Source: Chlorokybus atmophyticus (taxonomy: Eukaryota > Streptophyta > Chlorokybophyceae > Chlorokybales > Chlorokybaceae). Taken from it: a stretch of DNA of 64,000 nt. Numbering within the stretch: position 1 is the stretch's first letter; each line of letters opens with the position of its first letter. The stretch covers positions 758,229-822,228 of the forward strand of contig RHPI01000797.1 of the NCBI GenBank assembly GCA_009103225.1. The letters are read 5' to 3'. Below the pieces are notes generated by a model. That model had not been told where the DNA came from and did no database searches. It was given only the letters and a program-made list of their open reading frames with translations. Of this stretch, positions 52,397-64,000 are shown piece after piece. The translations under genes and the position numbers were made by a program.

Positions 52397-55300
52397 ATGC
52401 AGCAGCCCTTCTGGGGGCTTCGCGATGAACCCATTGAGGGCGGCAGCAACGGTGGAGCTGCGCACCACTACGCTGCGCAGGATCATGTTGTCCGCCACTT
52501 CAGGCCCAATGTTGTCGCTGGAGCAGGCCCATCACACACACATATGGAGCGGACGCGAGAAGCACCGAACAATGCGCATATACCGTGGCATGCGCCATCT
52601 GACCATGACCGGTTGCAACCACCAAGGAAAGACTCATTGCCACCGGCATCAAAGCCTGCAGAGAAGAATCATTCTTTGCGCCACAGCCAGGAAAGGATGC
52701 AGCCCAAAGCTGGCAAGACAGGAGCAGCAACAGAAGACAATTCAAGGCAGAAGAAGTCCAGCAGTGCGGCTATGAAGTCTCAACAACAGGCCAACCAAGC
52801 CGGTTCGCAGGTGCCTCCCTCTCGTACAGGACCTGAGTGCCAAGGGCCGCGGCAGATGGTGCAAGAACCTGCTTTGGCGGCGAATAACAAAACCGTGGGA
52901 GCAGCATCATGCAATCAGCTCTGGGGGCAGTTGCAGCATGCCATGAAAGCTCGTGAGGCTGCCCTTAACAGCCGGTATTACTTGTCCAGTGCCTGCATGG
53001 CTTGTCGTGCATGCGATTGCTGTGCACTCTGCGGTTGCATGTGCCGCGATCTGATGTACTGAGCAGTTGCATCCATGTAGAGAGTCGGCATTGGCAAGGG
53101 AACAGAAGAGTATGGCAAAACGTGAGCGCATGTTTTCAATGAAAAACTCGCTGTATGACAAGGTGCGCTTGTATTGGACATTGCTGTGGCCAGCAGATGT
53201 GGCCAGCAGCTGTTGGCCAAGTGGACACGAGTGCTGTTATTCAAACTGCTGTGCGCCATGCTTGCAGTTGGAGAATGCATTGGCTCAAAGCATGCAGTTG
53301 CGTGCTGCCCTGGAGGCACAGCTCCGGCAGCTGCAGCTGGAGAATGCACGGCTTGCTTTCAATGATGCTGGTGGAGATATTCAGCGGCGGCTTCAAGACC
53401 TTGAGGTGCACCTCAGTCAAGTGTCTACTACGCATACACAGCACTCGTGGCAGCACAGTCATATGTACGCTATTGTTTGTGTTATGCAGGCATCGCTGGA
53501 GGCAGCAGAGGAGGAGGCGCATGCAGCAAACGAGGAGTCGGTCCGGCTGCAGGAGGAGCTGGATGCTTTGCAGCGTAAAACAGCAGCAATTCCAGAAAGG
53601 CTGCACCCTCCAAGCCATGCTGGGCACGCAGACAAGCATACCCAAACTCGCCGTCCTGCAAGCACTGTCCCAGTTGGCACTGCAGTAAGAAAAGACACAC
53701 GCGTTGCGCAAGAAGCTCAGACACAAGCGCCAACGAGCGAGTCACAGCAACCGCAGTTCACACCTGCAACAAGTCAAGCTGCTATGCTGAATGCTCCCCC
53801 AACCGCACCCACAAGGCTGCCTGATCTCAACCAGAGGTCAACACAGCAGTCTGCAGTCCCTTTAGCAATGCCACAAGCACTGCACAGGCCGCACTCAGCC
53901 TCAGCTCCCCCAGCGTCAGCTCAGGAGACGCCAGCAGGATTGCGCAAGTCTGGGGATTGTTTGCAACACCACGAAACAAGAAACAAGCCGTCGTCATCAT
54001 TACCAACACCGCTGGCACAACAGCAACAGCCGCAGCCACCTCCCCCACCGCTGCAACAGCAACGGCAGCAAGAAGAGCCGCAACCGATGCCGCCAGCATG
54101 GCAGGACCCAATGAACAATCAGCCCAGAAAACGGCCTATTGAGTCTCCATTACAGCCGCCTACATGTCGACAGCGTACGGATCATGTGAGCAGCATTGCT
54201 TGTCCATGCCTGAGCCAAGGACTGATGCTTGCGCTCTGATGTGGTGACACTCGGTATATGCCATGCTGTCCTGTGGAGCGCTACACAGTGCATTGAGCTG
54301 ACCATGCATTGTGCCAGCAACAGGACAGCATGCCACCAAGTCTTGTACAGACCAGCACTCAGGTTGCTGTGCCTGATAACGGAGGCGGACTTGGAGATGA
54401 GACAGACGTGACAAGTGGCATCAGAGTGAAACAAGAACCCACCGAAGACACGAGCAGCCAAAAACAGGCGGCAGTACAACCAGTAGCTGTAAAGCAGGAA
54501 GTACCTGACCTGAACATGCCACATGAGATGCCCAGTGGCTTTCCAATCGATAGTCACATACCTCAAAGTTTTGGTGAAGGCCCGCACATGCCACCAGAGA
54601 TGCCTAGGGGCAATCCACTTGGTAGTCACATACCTCCAAGTGTTGGTCAAGGCCCGCACGTGCCACAAGAGATGCCTGCGTGCTTTCCGACTGATAGTTG
54701 CATACCTCAAAGTGCTGGTCAAGGCGGCACCGCAGCTGAAAGTCAACAGCAGAGTCAGTGCTCAAGAGTCCCACCCATGTCGACAATCTCTCCAACCGAT
54801 AGTCACGGCCCTCAAAGTGATGGTCAAGGCGAAACGCCAGCTGAGAGTCAACGCCAGAGTCAGCGCCCAAGCGTCCCACCTATGCCTACGGGCTTTCCAA
54901 CTGATATTCACGTATCTCAACGTGATGGTCAAGGAGCCACCCCAGCTGAGAGTCAACAGCAGAATCAGCGCCCAAGAGTTCCGCGCAAAGCTGTTGCTCC
55001 AAGGAAAGACAGAGACCTAATGCAGGCGCTGCATCATGACGCCCCCGAGCTGTTAAAGGTAACAGAGCAGTTATTTGTGACTTGTTTCAGGCTGTATCTA
55101 GCACATTTTGGCTGGATGGGTGTTATGCGCCAGCGATTGTCGTTAATGTTGTCTCAACACTGCTTCTAAGCATGCATTGTGCCAATTCTAGGAGTTGACA
55201 ACAAGGGGTTTTGTGGAATCGATGTCATCATCTTGTGGCGACATTGATACCGGCTTGAGCGAGCGATTCTCAAGCCTAGAGGCCCTGTTGGAGAAGATCT

Positions 55301-56407
55301 TTCATGTAGATCCTGAGAAGCAAAGTAACCCCACTGGTTCTAATCTGATGAACGGTATCGTTGATAATAGCAGATACTGCACAGACGCCTTGGCCAGCCT
55401 AATGCAGGTTAGTCGCTGTTTTCATGTCATGGTTGTCCACAATTGGCTATCGGTTGAGGTTCAATGTGCGCTGCAGTACACCAAAACCAGGAGCCAACAA
55501 GCTGATAGCGTTCGATGGGGTTGGTGCGATCGTCTGCATGCCTTCATCTTTGTGCTTAGTGACTACAACAGGTACGTTTTGCCATTTATAATAACTTCCT
55601 AACTGTGTTTGCATCATTAGAGCTGTTGGTTGGTTTTGTATGTAAGGGGTAATATGCGTCTGCAACTCTGCAACTGTCTGCGCTCCCAGGATCGTGCTGG
55701 AGCGTCCACAATACGGGTATGCGACGTACTTCTTCTGTATGGAGAGCGACACAGGTGTGGACGAGCAGCTTCAGCGCATCATCGCCACTCTGGCCGTGCC
55801 CGGCGTGGGCCGCTCAGACCTGCTCGAGAACAAGCCCCTTGAGATCGGGAAGGACCTCTCGCCGGAGGATGCCGAGGCCCTGGAGCGCTTTGGTTGGAAG
55901 CGCGGATGCGGCCTGGCCAGGTCTGTGGGTAGTGTGCACATTATGTGTGCACATTATATGCAGACGAGTAAAGGAATGCATTGGCAACTGCGATATGCGC
56001 ATCATGTTCTTATCACATGTTGTGGGCAGCATGTTGAACTTTGCGGGGCGGACGATGCACGACTACAAGGACAGAGACAAGCACGCTGACCTGGAGTACT
56101 GGAGGAAGAAGATTGGGGAGGCCCTGATGCAGGGCAAGAACACCGGTAATCTTGTTGATGTTGTCTCCATGCCTAACAGCAAAGCACTTGTCACCTCACT
56201 CGGTCATAATTGCAAGCATGAATGCTGGCATGCACATGCGTGCACGCATGCGGGGTGGAATTGCATGCAGACACGTATACGCGCACAAACAGACGCGACC
56301 ATGCACACACAGGCAGAGTGACCTCCCGCAACGTGCGCGCACCCGATGATAGTGGTAGTGGCAACCGTGCCCCTGTAGATGCCATCCCCATTGCCGTTGC
56401 CAATTGA
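52397..56407 (+). CDS. Unknown 1020-residue protein: coiled coil, Pro/Gln-rich region, peptide repeats, conserved-looking C-terminus
   Basis: I do not recognise the family. Ten exons keep phase throughout: 52397-52974, 53081-53162, 53268-53420, 53490-54185, 54324-55058, 55192-55407, 55477-55571, 55690-55920, 55964-56145 and 56313-56407. Residues 1-190 are low-complexity and polar. About 200-350 form a coiled coil (LENALAQSMQLRAALEAQLR; ASLEAAEEEAHAANEESVRL). About 350-500 are Pro/Gln-rich. Next come five imperfect repeats around FPTDSHIPQS-x-GQG. The last 300 residues look globular: RIVLERPQYGYATYFFCMES, LSPEDAEALERFGWKR, CDMRIMFLSHVVGSMLNFAG, HADLEYWRKKIGEAL. The first Met could instead follow an upstream exon, since CCAATGCAG/CAG resembles an acceptor. 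A nuclear or scaffold role would be a guess. It converges on CFAP298. Confidence 0.75.
54527..54990 (+). repeat. Five in-frame tandem repeats (72-bp and 105-bp units)
   Basis: Two units of about 24 codons (ending GPHMPPEMP / GPHVPQEMP) are followed by three of 35 codons that carry an extra AESQQQSQ-type segment. The shared core reads FPTDSHIPQS, then GQG. DNA identity between units is high, which suggests recent expansion. Confidence 0.88.
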
Positions 56408-56923
56408 AACCTGCGCAGGTTACTGTACAGAGCGCAGTCAGAACAGGTGCCAACATTGTCAGGGCACAAAGCCTGCAGTATATAAGTTCACAGTAGTCGC
56501 AGTTGATTCGAGTACAGGGTACAGTAGCTAACCAAAAGATTACATCGAGTGAGATTCTGTGGGTTTCTTGCACATTGTAGCTCTGTTGCTGAAAGATAGG
56601 CAGCTGAGTGGAGGAATCCAAGTTTGCATGTGCCTGCGCTATCTGCATTACAGCATGCTTCTCTTATCACACTTGCTTAGCATGTATGCCCGTGCACGAT
56701 ATTGGAGCACCATCATGCCAGGTATGTCTGCTCAATCTTTAGAGAGGTTGGTGCAATATTATTACAACAAAGAACGCTATCGTTCTTATGCATTGCTGAT
56801 ATCCTTACTCGCTGCCGGTTTGCTTGGAAACCTTGCGTTTCCTGATGTTGTTACTACATGTACAGCTGGAATCCCACAAGTTAATCCTACACCTCACGCT
56901 ACGGATGCTTGCTGAACCTCCTG
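56408..56923. other. Short convergent intergenic region
   Basis: Between the stops of the repeat protein and CFAP298. A plus-strand frame at 56559-56915 encodes one clear hydrophobic helix (YALLISLLAAGLLGNLAF) but has no ATG at its stated start and no partner exon. Confidence 0.4.
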
Positions 56924-58955
56924 CTACCTGTACTTGACAGCGCCAACTCCACTAAATTGCTTCTTCAACGCTTTGGGATTGGCCCAGGCAGAATGAGTAT
57001 AAGCATCTTCATCATCGTTCTCCAGTGTCTGAATGCACACAACACCATTGCATCGTTGCATGCGTTGTGTTTATAGTAGTGTACATAAGCACAGATAAAA
57101 TGCACGGAGTGGGCAAGGAAGTCTCACCTTCTGCAGCTCCTGCTGCTTGTAGTACCAGGCCATCATCGCCTTCTGTGTCTCAGCATCGGCAACCTGATGA
57201 CCACAAGTGTTGTGTTGGTAACTTTGTCACAACATTGACTCTGAGGGAAACAATGCTGTCACATGGCACATACGGGTTCGCGGACGGGTGCGCCGGCCCC
57301 CTTCTTCTGCAGCTTCACAACAATCTGCGTGACATCAAGTTGGACAACTAGCTAGGCATGCAACCAACCAACTGCACCCGCAATCGCACATGCAAACCCA
57401 CCTTAGTCTTCTCGTTTTTACCGACGTAGTCACTGAGCTTATTCTCCCTGAGCATCTGCTTGCCAGCCCACCACAGCGTAGCCGTCTCCTCATCCATCTC
57501 AGTCAAGCTGAACTGCTCGCACACACGCACACAGCATATAATAATCACTCGAAGATGAGTTAAAGGTAGTGGCACAGCATGTCACTCAAACACATATGGC
57601 TGTATGCAATGCAATACACTCTACCTGCGTGCCAGTGAGGTCCTCATTGCCTTCAAGGGCGGCCCTGACCGGATCCCACTCTGGCAGGCCAGCGGGGTAG
57701 CAGATAGTGACCGCGCCGCCGATCAGCCGCACGCTCTCCTGCAGCTCCTCCTCAGTCAGCCGCACGCCCGCCTCTACCTGCTTCTGCAATGTGTGGACTT
57801 TTTTGAGTTTGTGGTGGTTGTGGTTGTGGAAAAGAAAGAGAGTGCAGCCTCGCATTGTGATCAGGGGACTTACTCTTGATACCAGGGCCTCCGCCTCTTC
57901 AAGAGTTTTAATCAACGTGTTGGCGGTGTTGGGGTCACAAGCTGCAATGACAGTGTGTCACTCAAGTGGATTGTTCAGGATATCAACACAGATGTGTCTG
58001 TGCGCGTGCACATGCACGCGCGGGTGCGCACGTGCGCACGCGGGCATGTATGCGTGTATTTTGGTGTAGAGGTTATGTGCATGCCTGCGTGTGTTTGTGG
58101 AAAGATTGTGCATGTGCCTCACGCACCTTCCCCGGTGCGACGGCCGGTTGGGTCGGGTGTGTAGAAGGGACCCCTGGCTTCTTTTCCTGATGCAGGGTCT
58201 GAGCTCAGGCTCAGACCCTGCATGCCCTCTACCTCCTCATCCAGACCCTTTGTGTACATGCCACCAAACAATTAGATAGAAGTCAGCCAACAGAGCGGTT
58301 GGCACACTCTGCTGCATGCGCCACTTCAACACTGTGCATCTGAACTCCAACACTGGTAACATGGCAATGAAGAAGCAAGAAAGAAACAAACATCAAGAAC
58401 TGTCGAGTGCACGCAATTGCAACTTCCCTGACAGAAAAGTGACACGAACAAGTAACATTGAATATCAAAGTGGCAAACTGGTCACTGAAATTGTGGGTGG
58501 CAACATGTCACTAGAATAACTCACTAGTAAAAGTCAACAGTATGAAGATAACTGACAGTCATGTGATCGTAGTATGTATGTGACAGCAACAACAACAACA
58601 ACGACGACACAATCAGTAGTTCTGATACCAAAATACGCGAAAAGGCTGAAATGATGATCACAACAACAACAACAGCCTCACAACAACGTTGAGAACAACA
58701 GAAGCTAACGGAAGCTTGCAGTGCAGTTGCCATGCTGGCCAGGACTTCGCCCCCACCCACCTGCATCTCCGGTCGTTTCGCCACCCCATACCTCCCCAGC
58801 TCCCTCCCCTCCAACCCCAACCTCCCGACCCGCTGCCGCAGGTTGCTGACGCGGGCCGCCCGCCTCGCCACCGCCCCGACGAGCTCGGAGGAGGGGGACT
58901 CAAGGAGGAACTGGGAGGAGTCGTCGCCGGAAGACTTCACGTGGAGGAGGACCAT
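56924..58955 (-). CDS. CFAP298: CFAP298 (C21orf59/FBB18/Kurly), dynein-arm assembly factor
   Basis: Cytoplasmic factor needed for outer dynein arm assembly and cilium motility. Eight exons fit in phase: 58761-58955, 58127-58247, 57874-57941, 57625-57783, 57402-57512, 57274-57324, 57128-57193 and 56924-57028. They give 291 residues (human 290). It starts MVLLHVKSSGDDSSQFLLES, as the family does. It continues with DPTGRRTGEACDP, then KQVEAGVRLTEEELQESVRL, GGAVTICYPAGLPEWDPVR, and NEDLTGTQ. LWWAGKQMLRENKLSDYVGK and NEKTKIVVKLQKKGAGAPVR follow, then MMAWYYKQQELQK. The C-terminus NDDEDAYTHSAWANPKALKK matches the typical Asp-rich, Trp-containing ending. Exon 2 contains a perfect 32-bp hairpin. The presence of this gene implies motile cilia. 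Confidence 0.96.
58191..58222. repeat. Perfect hairpin inside a CFAP298 exon
   Basis: Arms TGCAGGGTCTGAGC and GCTCAGACCCTGCA surround the loop TCAG. On the minus strand it encodes MQGLSLSSDPA in a variable linker. Confidence 0.95.
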
Positions 58956-59340
58956 GACGTTGGGGGTATGCGTGTCACCTGGAGAAGGCTCCCTCCCCTT
59001 TGCTGGTGGCGGTGGTGGCGGTGGTGGTGGTGGTGGTGGTGTCAACCGCCAACCGAGTCGCGGGGCGGAGTGCTGGCGCGGCGCGAGGGTAGTCACGTGA
59101 TGCGCTATGGTGTGACGCATCACGCAGGACAACACCTCCTCCTGATGTACAGCACCCTCACTATTGCCATACACATGCAAGTGCTCGATTGTCATTTGCA
59201 ACCATGCCTAGCCTAACCATGATGCAATACACTGTATAACAGTATGTAATTTTCACCCAGCCCACCAACTTCCCATTTACTTAAGGGCAGGAATTCTCGT
59301 CAAATCGCACTGGTTGATCAGCGTCTCGTTTTATGGAACG

Positions 59341-59347
59341 GGGGGTG

Positions 59348-59381
<34 letters not shown>

Positions 59382-59639
59382 NNNNNNNNNNNNNNNNNNN
59401 NNNNNNNNNNNNNNNNNNNNNNNNNNNNNNNNNNNNNNNNNNNNNNNNNNNNNNNNNNNNNNNNNNNNNNNNNNNNNNNNNNNNNNNNNNNNNNNNNNNN
59501 NNNNNNNNNNNNNNNNNNNNNNNNNNNNNNNNNNNNNNNNNNNNNNNNNNNNNNNNNNNNNNNNNNNNNNNNNNNNNNNNNNNNNNNNNNNNNNNNNNNN
59601 NNNNNNNNNNNNNNNNNNNNNNNNNNNNNNNNGGGGGGG
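59341..59639. other. Assembly gap (N 59382-59632) flanked by poly-G
   Basis: A run of over 30 G leads into 251 N and is followed by seven G. The open frames across the N are meaningless. A single N also stands at 60904. Confidence 1.
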
Positions 59640-59945
59640 TAGTTGAAGAGGCTTCCATTAATAACAGATCATGAGTTGGAATAACGCAAGCGTACGGCTG
59701 ACGTATACATCCCCAATGGTTTGTTTAATGTTACCCTTTTTGTGGTTGCAAGCATTGTGATCATAAGAAGCATATTTGACGCTTTGCATGTAAATACAAT
59801 TATTTTCAATATAGTGTACATGCTGTTGCAATTTGAACATATTACTTGCAATTCCTTGCACGCGTACATAATAGGCTTTATAATTTAAACAGACGCAATC
59901 ATATACTCCACTTGTTGCAAACATGCGTGTTGTCGCGCTCGCATA

Positions 59946-59988
59946 TGAGCGATTCGTTGTTAAGCGCTCATATGCGGGCGTATAATAA
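59946..59988. repeat. Hairpin with 13-base loop
   Basis: Arm GCTCGCATATGAGCG is matched by CGCTCATATGCGGGC with one mismatch. Confidence 0.85.
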
Positions 59989-62900
59989 CTGATTGATGAA
60001 CGCTTATAGACTGCTTTCAAGCAATGTGACCCACTGTATCATTGAGGAGGGGGCGATTAGATAATCCTGCTCTTAAGTAAGATCTTCAACGCAGAATCTT
60101 TTAAACTGTGCTGAGGGTTCATAAAGAGCATATCGATCGCGCACATTATGGCATGCGTGTATATTGCGTTACGTATGCTATGTGTAACATACCAAAAACT
60201 TGAAAAGATCTTGGCTTACCGTCATCATATGCAAGCGAATTTAGCACAACGTATCCACGATTTAAACTTTAATTTATGTGCATTGTGGATTCGTGCATGC
60301 TTTTAAATGTGTTTAAAACACATTAAGTATGATTATAGCGTCACTCGTGAATACAACGTTTTCCATTAGCATATGTCTCAGTGTCATGTTCAAAGTGTAG
60401 CACATGAAGCAATTGCTGACAACACCACCACCGCCGGTGGCCCACATGTTGGTGCTGACACTGTAACCTTGTATTGATGGCTGTATCGCAATAGTAAAAG
60501 TAGTGCCATTTGCAAAGGTGGCCTTGCAATGGTATTATTAATGTGTGCATTGCAAGTTAACAAACAGAGACCACTTGCTCATTCCTCCATTGATGAGTAG
60601 ACTTTCAACTATAACTATAACTAATATACGGTTGCGCATATTAATGGCAGTGCACATGGCATAGCACAACATACTTTGAGGCTTGCGTGCAACTCTAGAC
60701 GTAGCTTGTTGTAACACAAGATACGATAAGCACCGGGTAAATCCCTACCGCATTTGCACACGTATCTTGTTCGTTGTGCTTGTGTACAAAATATGCAATT
60801 CAGTAATTGCGACACGCATTGTAATGCATGGCATGCCAGAAAAGGCAAGCATACAACCACGCCACCAACCAAATGACATTCTTACCCCCCCTGCTCCCTC
60901 GCCNAATACAGCTTACCAACTGGTGCAGCAAAGCGCGCACAACGCACAGTCGACTTGCTGTGCTTGCAGTCACTTATGTTGCTATTGATAAGTGACTTTG
61001 ATTTTATTGCCTGCACGGCACACCTGTTCCCCCTTCTTTTACAATGTTGGAGAGAACATGTAAAGATATAAGTTACATGTGTGTAAATCACGAATGATCT
61101 CCCCCATTTTCACACTGAGGCGTATATGTGCATAAATATAATATGTATTATTGTATGTACACCCAATAATGCATATACGTATGCCATATGGTATATTATA
61201 TTGCGTACATATGCGACATGGGTGCTGCTACTGTGGTACACTCTGCGCATGCATCGTAGGTACATACCGCGTTTTGCAAACACGCACACATTATGCAGTT
61301 GGCTGAGTTAAGCAATTGCATAAATGTTATCATGATGTTGTCGTGACATGGTTTTAATATGTAAAGCACAGCATAGCAATGCACAATACAGCAAATATAT
61401 AATTTGTCTTGTGCATGCATTTGCATGCCGGCGATGACACAAATGGTCATGTCGCATGTAATCATCATTAAGCACATTTTCACAATTGCAATTGACCAGC
61501 CTAGACTACCCTTAAGAGTCAATTATCTTGTATACACTATTGATACGTACTTCGTAAGTTAATTAACACAACAGCTAAATGTGCTTGCATTGATACAATA
61601 AACTTGATGTTCAAAGAGTTTCATGATTCAGCCAATGATATGAAATTAAAACCTCATTAAGTTGAATCAATCATGTAGTTAAAGTGTTAGCAAAAGGTGT
61701 TACTATGGTCATTGAACCATGATACCAAAATAAAAATTTATTGCACCATCCTCAACCCTCAAGCCCACTCTTAACTTGACCTTTCACCCACTCTTTATCT
61801 TGTCCCCTAGCCTCCTTTGGGGCTCCGACCCCCCACGCACCCAAACCCTATCGTTAACCCCACACGGGATGATGAAAAGCCCCTTCAACAATCGGATTAC
61901 GCATTTAACACACAAAAGTACAGTAGCACCACTAGGCGTAGTCAAACACACTCTTGGTAACCCCGTATGTACTCTGCCTTACTGCCCTCAAATCTAGCAC
62001 ATTAATTATAAGGCTCCTTACCTTGCATTGCTTCATTGGCCAACAAAAGATAAGACGGCTTACCTCTCTTACTTCGAATTTTCTCAGGTGGCTCTCATAT
62101 GTGCATATGTGACCATGTCACATCGACATGACCTACTTAACAGGTATAGTGTATCAAGTTACACCGGTACAGAGTAGCTTTGTGCTAGCTTACTCATATT
62201 TTGTAGTTTATCGTACCCAATACCGATTGTACCCAAGGATACGTATAAGCAACGTATATTGTATAAGCAACAGTTGCCAAGGCATTTGCAACATAGCAGT
62301 AGACGCGCTGTATATGCAAGCTATCATACGCGCATAATTCGCCGTTAATACATGCAACACTTGTGCATTGTGGTCAACCTACCTCCTCGATGTTTTTTGA
62401 TAACAAACATACAGTCAGCTAGCTAGCTATTATCTCGATTTCAACAGACATATCTGTTTGTATGTAGTTGGTAATACAACATCGTATTGAGAAACATATA
62501 TTTATTGTTCAAGTGCGCGTCTTGCTTTCGATGTAATATTAAATATCACCCAAAGTACAATTAACGATGCGCAACACAGCAGTTTGCAAGTTGATGCTCG
62601 CATATGATGACACAAATAACAAATTTTAGTAGAATGAATCATGGCATATATGACATGACATGCGTCGTACAAAAAAATCATGCCGACGCGTAAGTCATCA
62701 TCATTGAAATGTACATTTGCTCATGTACTTCGTTGAGGTATATTGATAATACAACAAGCATGCGCAAGAGTATTGGTAATTGATCTCAGGAGGAATGCTA
62801 ACTTTTAATGATCTGTCTAAAGTGATCGAGTCGTATTGAACAATGACTGAAACACAGTCATTCCGCCGGTAACATGACAACTTCTCAGTGAAAAAGTCAG

Positions 62901-63119
62901 ATACCGAGCGCATATCCCAATGAACTCACGGCCGATGTGCAAGCAAGCAATCGCAATCACGTGACCACCTACGCTGTGCGCCGTTTTTCACCCCTGTCAT
63001 GTCTGGGGACCAGGCTTCTTCCTGCCTCGCAGGCCTAATGCGGACTGAGAGCTCCACACGGAAGAACGACAATGAGAGCGATGAGATGAGAGCGCACGAG
63101 CACAGGGGTTGAGGAAAGG

Positions 63120-63140
63120 CCCCCCCCCCCCCCCCCCCCC
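63120..63140 (+). repeat. Poly-C tract
   Basis: Twenty-one consecutive C, 42 bases upstream of the start codon of the terminal gene. Confidence 0.95.
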
Positions 63141-63181
63141 ATCTAGTTGAGGAAGGCTTGGCGTTGTCGCCTCCTCCTGCC

Positions 63182-64000
63182 ATGGGGGCGGAGGTGGTGG
63201 TGCCGCCCAGCCCCCGCAAGAGGGAGGACGACCACAAGGAGCAGGACAGGGTGGCGATGGTCGAGAAGGAGGCTGGGCAGGCGGAGGAGACCGGACAGGC
63301 GGCGGCGGAGCAAGAGGATGGGCAAGTCGTCGCCAGCAGCGTCGATGGGGGCAGCGGCAGCGGGCTGGAAGGCGAGGCGAGCGTCTCATCCTCCTCCACC
63401 CAGCAGCAGCAGCAGCAGCAGCCGATGTTGCTTGCCCGCGCACGCACGCCGCCGCACTTGAGAAGAGTGCAAGTGAGCAAAACTGCTGGATGTGTAATGT
63501 GCGATTGTGGTTGGAGTTAGCGTGATTGTGAGTGTTGTATGTTGTTGTTGTTGTTGTTGAGTGCTGGGGGTATGGAGTTGTTATATAGGTTGGTTTCAGG
63601 ATCAGGACTTTGGTTGTTGGTGTTCTCTTGTGATGTCACTACCACAACAACACCAACAACAATCAGCACAGGTGTGGAAGAGCCGAATGGTCACGCCTCA
63701 ACAAGCCCTGCTGCTCGCCAAGCGCCCTCACAACAACCACAACAACGACCACAACCCCGACAACAACAAGGACAACACCACCACCACCGCCAACAACGAC
63801 AAGTCCTCCATCAACAGGTCCACATCCAATTCCCCTAACAGCCCCGATCACCATCAACAGCTCCAAAACCTCTCCCCAACACCCACACCTCACTCCCCTC
63901 CACCCACCTCCCCCCCAACCACCACAACCACCACCACAACCACCACCACAAGGAGGCCGCAGTCTTCTTCACATTTTGAGGTGAACCCCCTGTCGGACGC
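63182..64000 (+). CDS. Unknown low-complexity protein, 5' part
   Basis: Partial; runs off the right edge. Exon 63182-63472 (97 codons, MGAEVVVPPSPRKREDDHKE...) has a Glu/Gln-rich stretch, a seven-Gln tract and ends LARARTPPHLRRVQ at a GTGAGC donor. It joins in phase 0 to an exon from 63672 that reads VWKSRMVTPQQALLLAKRPH, then Asn/His/Asp-rich and Pro/Thr-rich tracts. A Thr tract follows, and then RRPQSSSHFEVNPLSDA at the edge. The other frames through the second exon meet stops. I recognise no domain; any fold would lie beyond the window. Confidence 0.6.

Larger units (their letters stand above)
58956..63181. other. 4.2-kb intergenic stretch including an assembly gap
   Basis: CFAP298 promoter side, then the gap, then AT-rich DNA without a supported exon. 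It includes a hairpin at 59946-59988. Confidence 0.55.

Noticed and set aside
59281-59674. Open frames across the N block
   Set aside because: They consist of undetermined bases and poly-G or poly-C.

Overview
The window is nuclear DNA from a eukaryote: most genes are cut by spliceosomal introns with GT-AG borders, and there are no operons. The gene content points to a flagellated green alga (Viridiplantae). Supporting evidence: two beta-tubulins, two genes for cilium proteins (a DNAI7/IC97-like axonemal dynein component at the left edge and CFAP298 at 56.9-59.0 kb), a plant-type GRAM-domain protein of the GEM/GER kind, and a glutathione peroxidase that uses an in-frame TGA as selenocysteine, as some green algae do. 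The species cannot be told from the sequence alone.

Layout. 0-1.3 kb: 5' end of DNAI7 (minus). 1.3-11.9 kb: AT-rich stretch with microsatellites and many perfect or near-perfect palindromes, no convincing gene. 12-13 kb: TMEM256/DUF423 membrane protein (minus), divergent from the seleno-glutathione peroxidase (13.4-14.6 kb, plus). 15.7-19.6 kb: AP endonuclease 2 (minus, 12 exons). 20.4-22.6 kb: beta-tubulin copy 1 (plus). 23.7-25.5 kb: glyoxalase II (minus). 25.8 kb: tRNA-Asp(GUC), then a 57-bp tandem repeat. 26-31.4 kb: second gene-poor stretch, ended by an identical second tRNA-Asp. 32.9-34.3 kb: a multi-exon plus-strand gene of unknown function. 35.2-39.4 kb: TBC-domain Rab GTPase-activating protein (minus). 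40.4-43.5 kb: AATF/Bfr2 ribosome-biogenesis factor (minus, 14 exons), divergent from beta-tubulin copy 2 (44.3-46.1 kb, plus). 49.3-51.3 kb: GRAM-domain GER-like protein (minus), divergent from a 1020-residue coiled-coil and repeat protein of unknown family (52.4-56.4 kb, plus), which converges on CFAP298. 59.4 kb: assembly gap flanked by poly-G. 59.6-63.2 kb: third gene-poor stretch. 63.2 kb to the end: the start of an unknown low-complexity gene.

How the genes relate. Tubulin, DNAI7 and CFAP298 all serve cilia. The others are housekeeping functions: DNA repair (APE2, with a PCNA-binding motif), methylglyoxal and peroxide detoxification (glyoxalase II, GPX), ribosome assembly (AATF), membrane traffic (TBC) and aspartate tRNA. 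Exon models were built by hand. For the nine genes called with confidence of 0.8 or more, all junctions keep the frame and the complete models give whole codons. The TBC gene has one unresolved small exon. The strongest leads are the selenocysteine GPX, the orphan repeat protein, and the abundance of long palindromes, one of them inside a CFAP298 exon.
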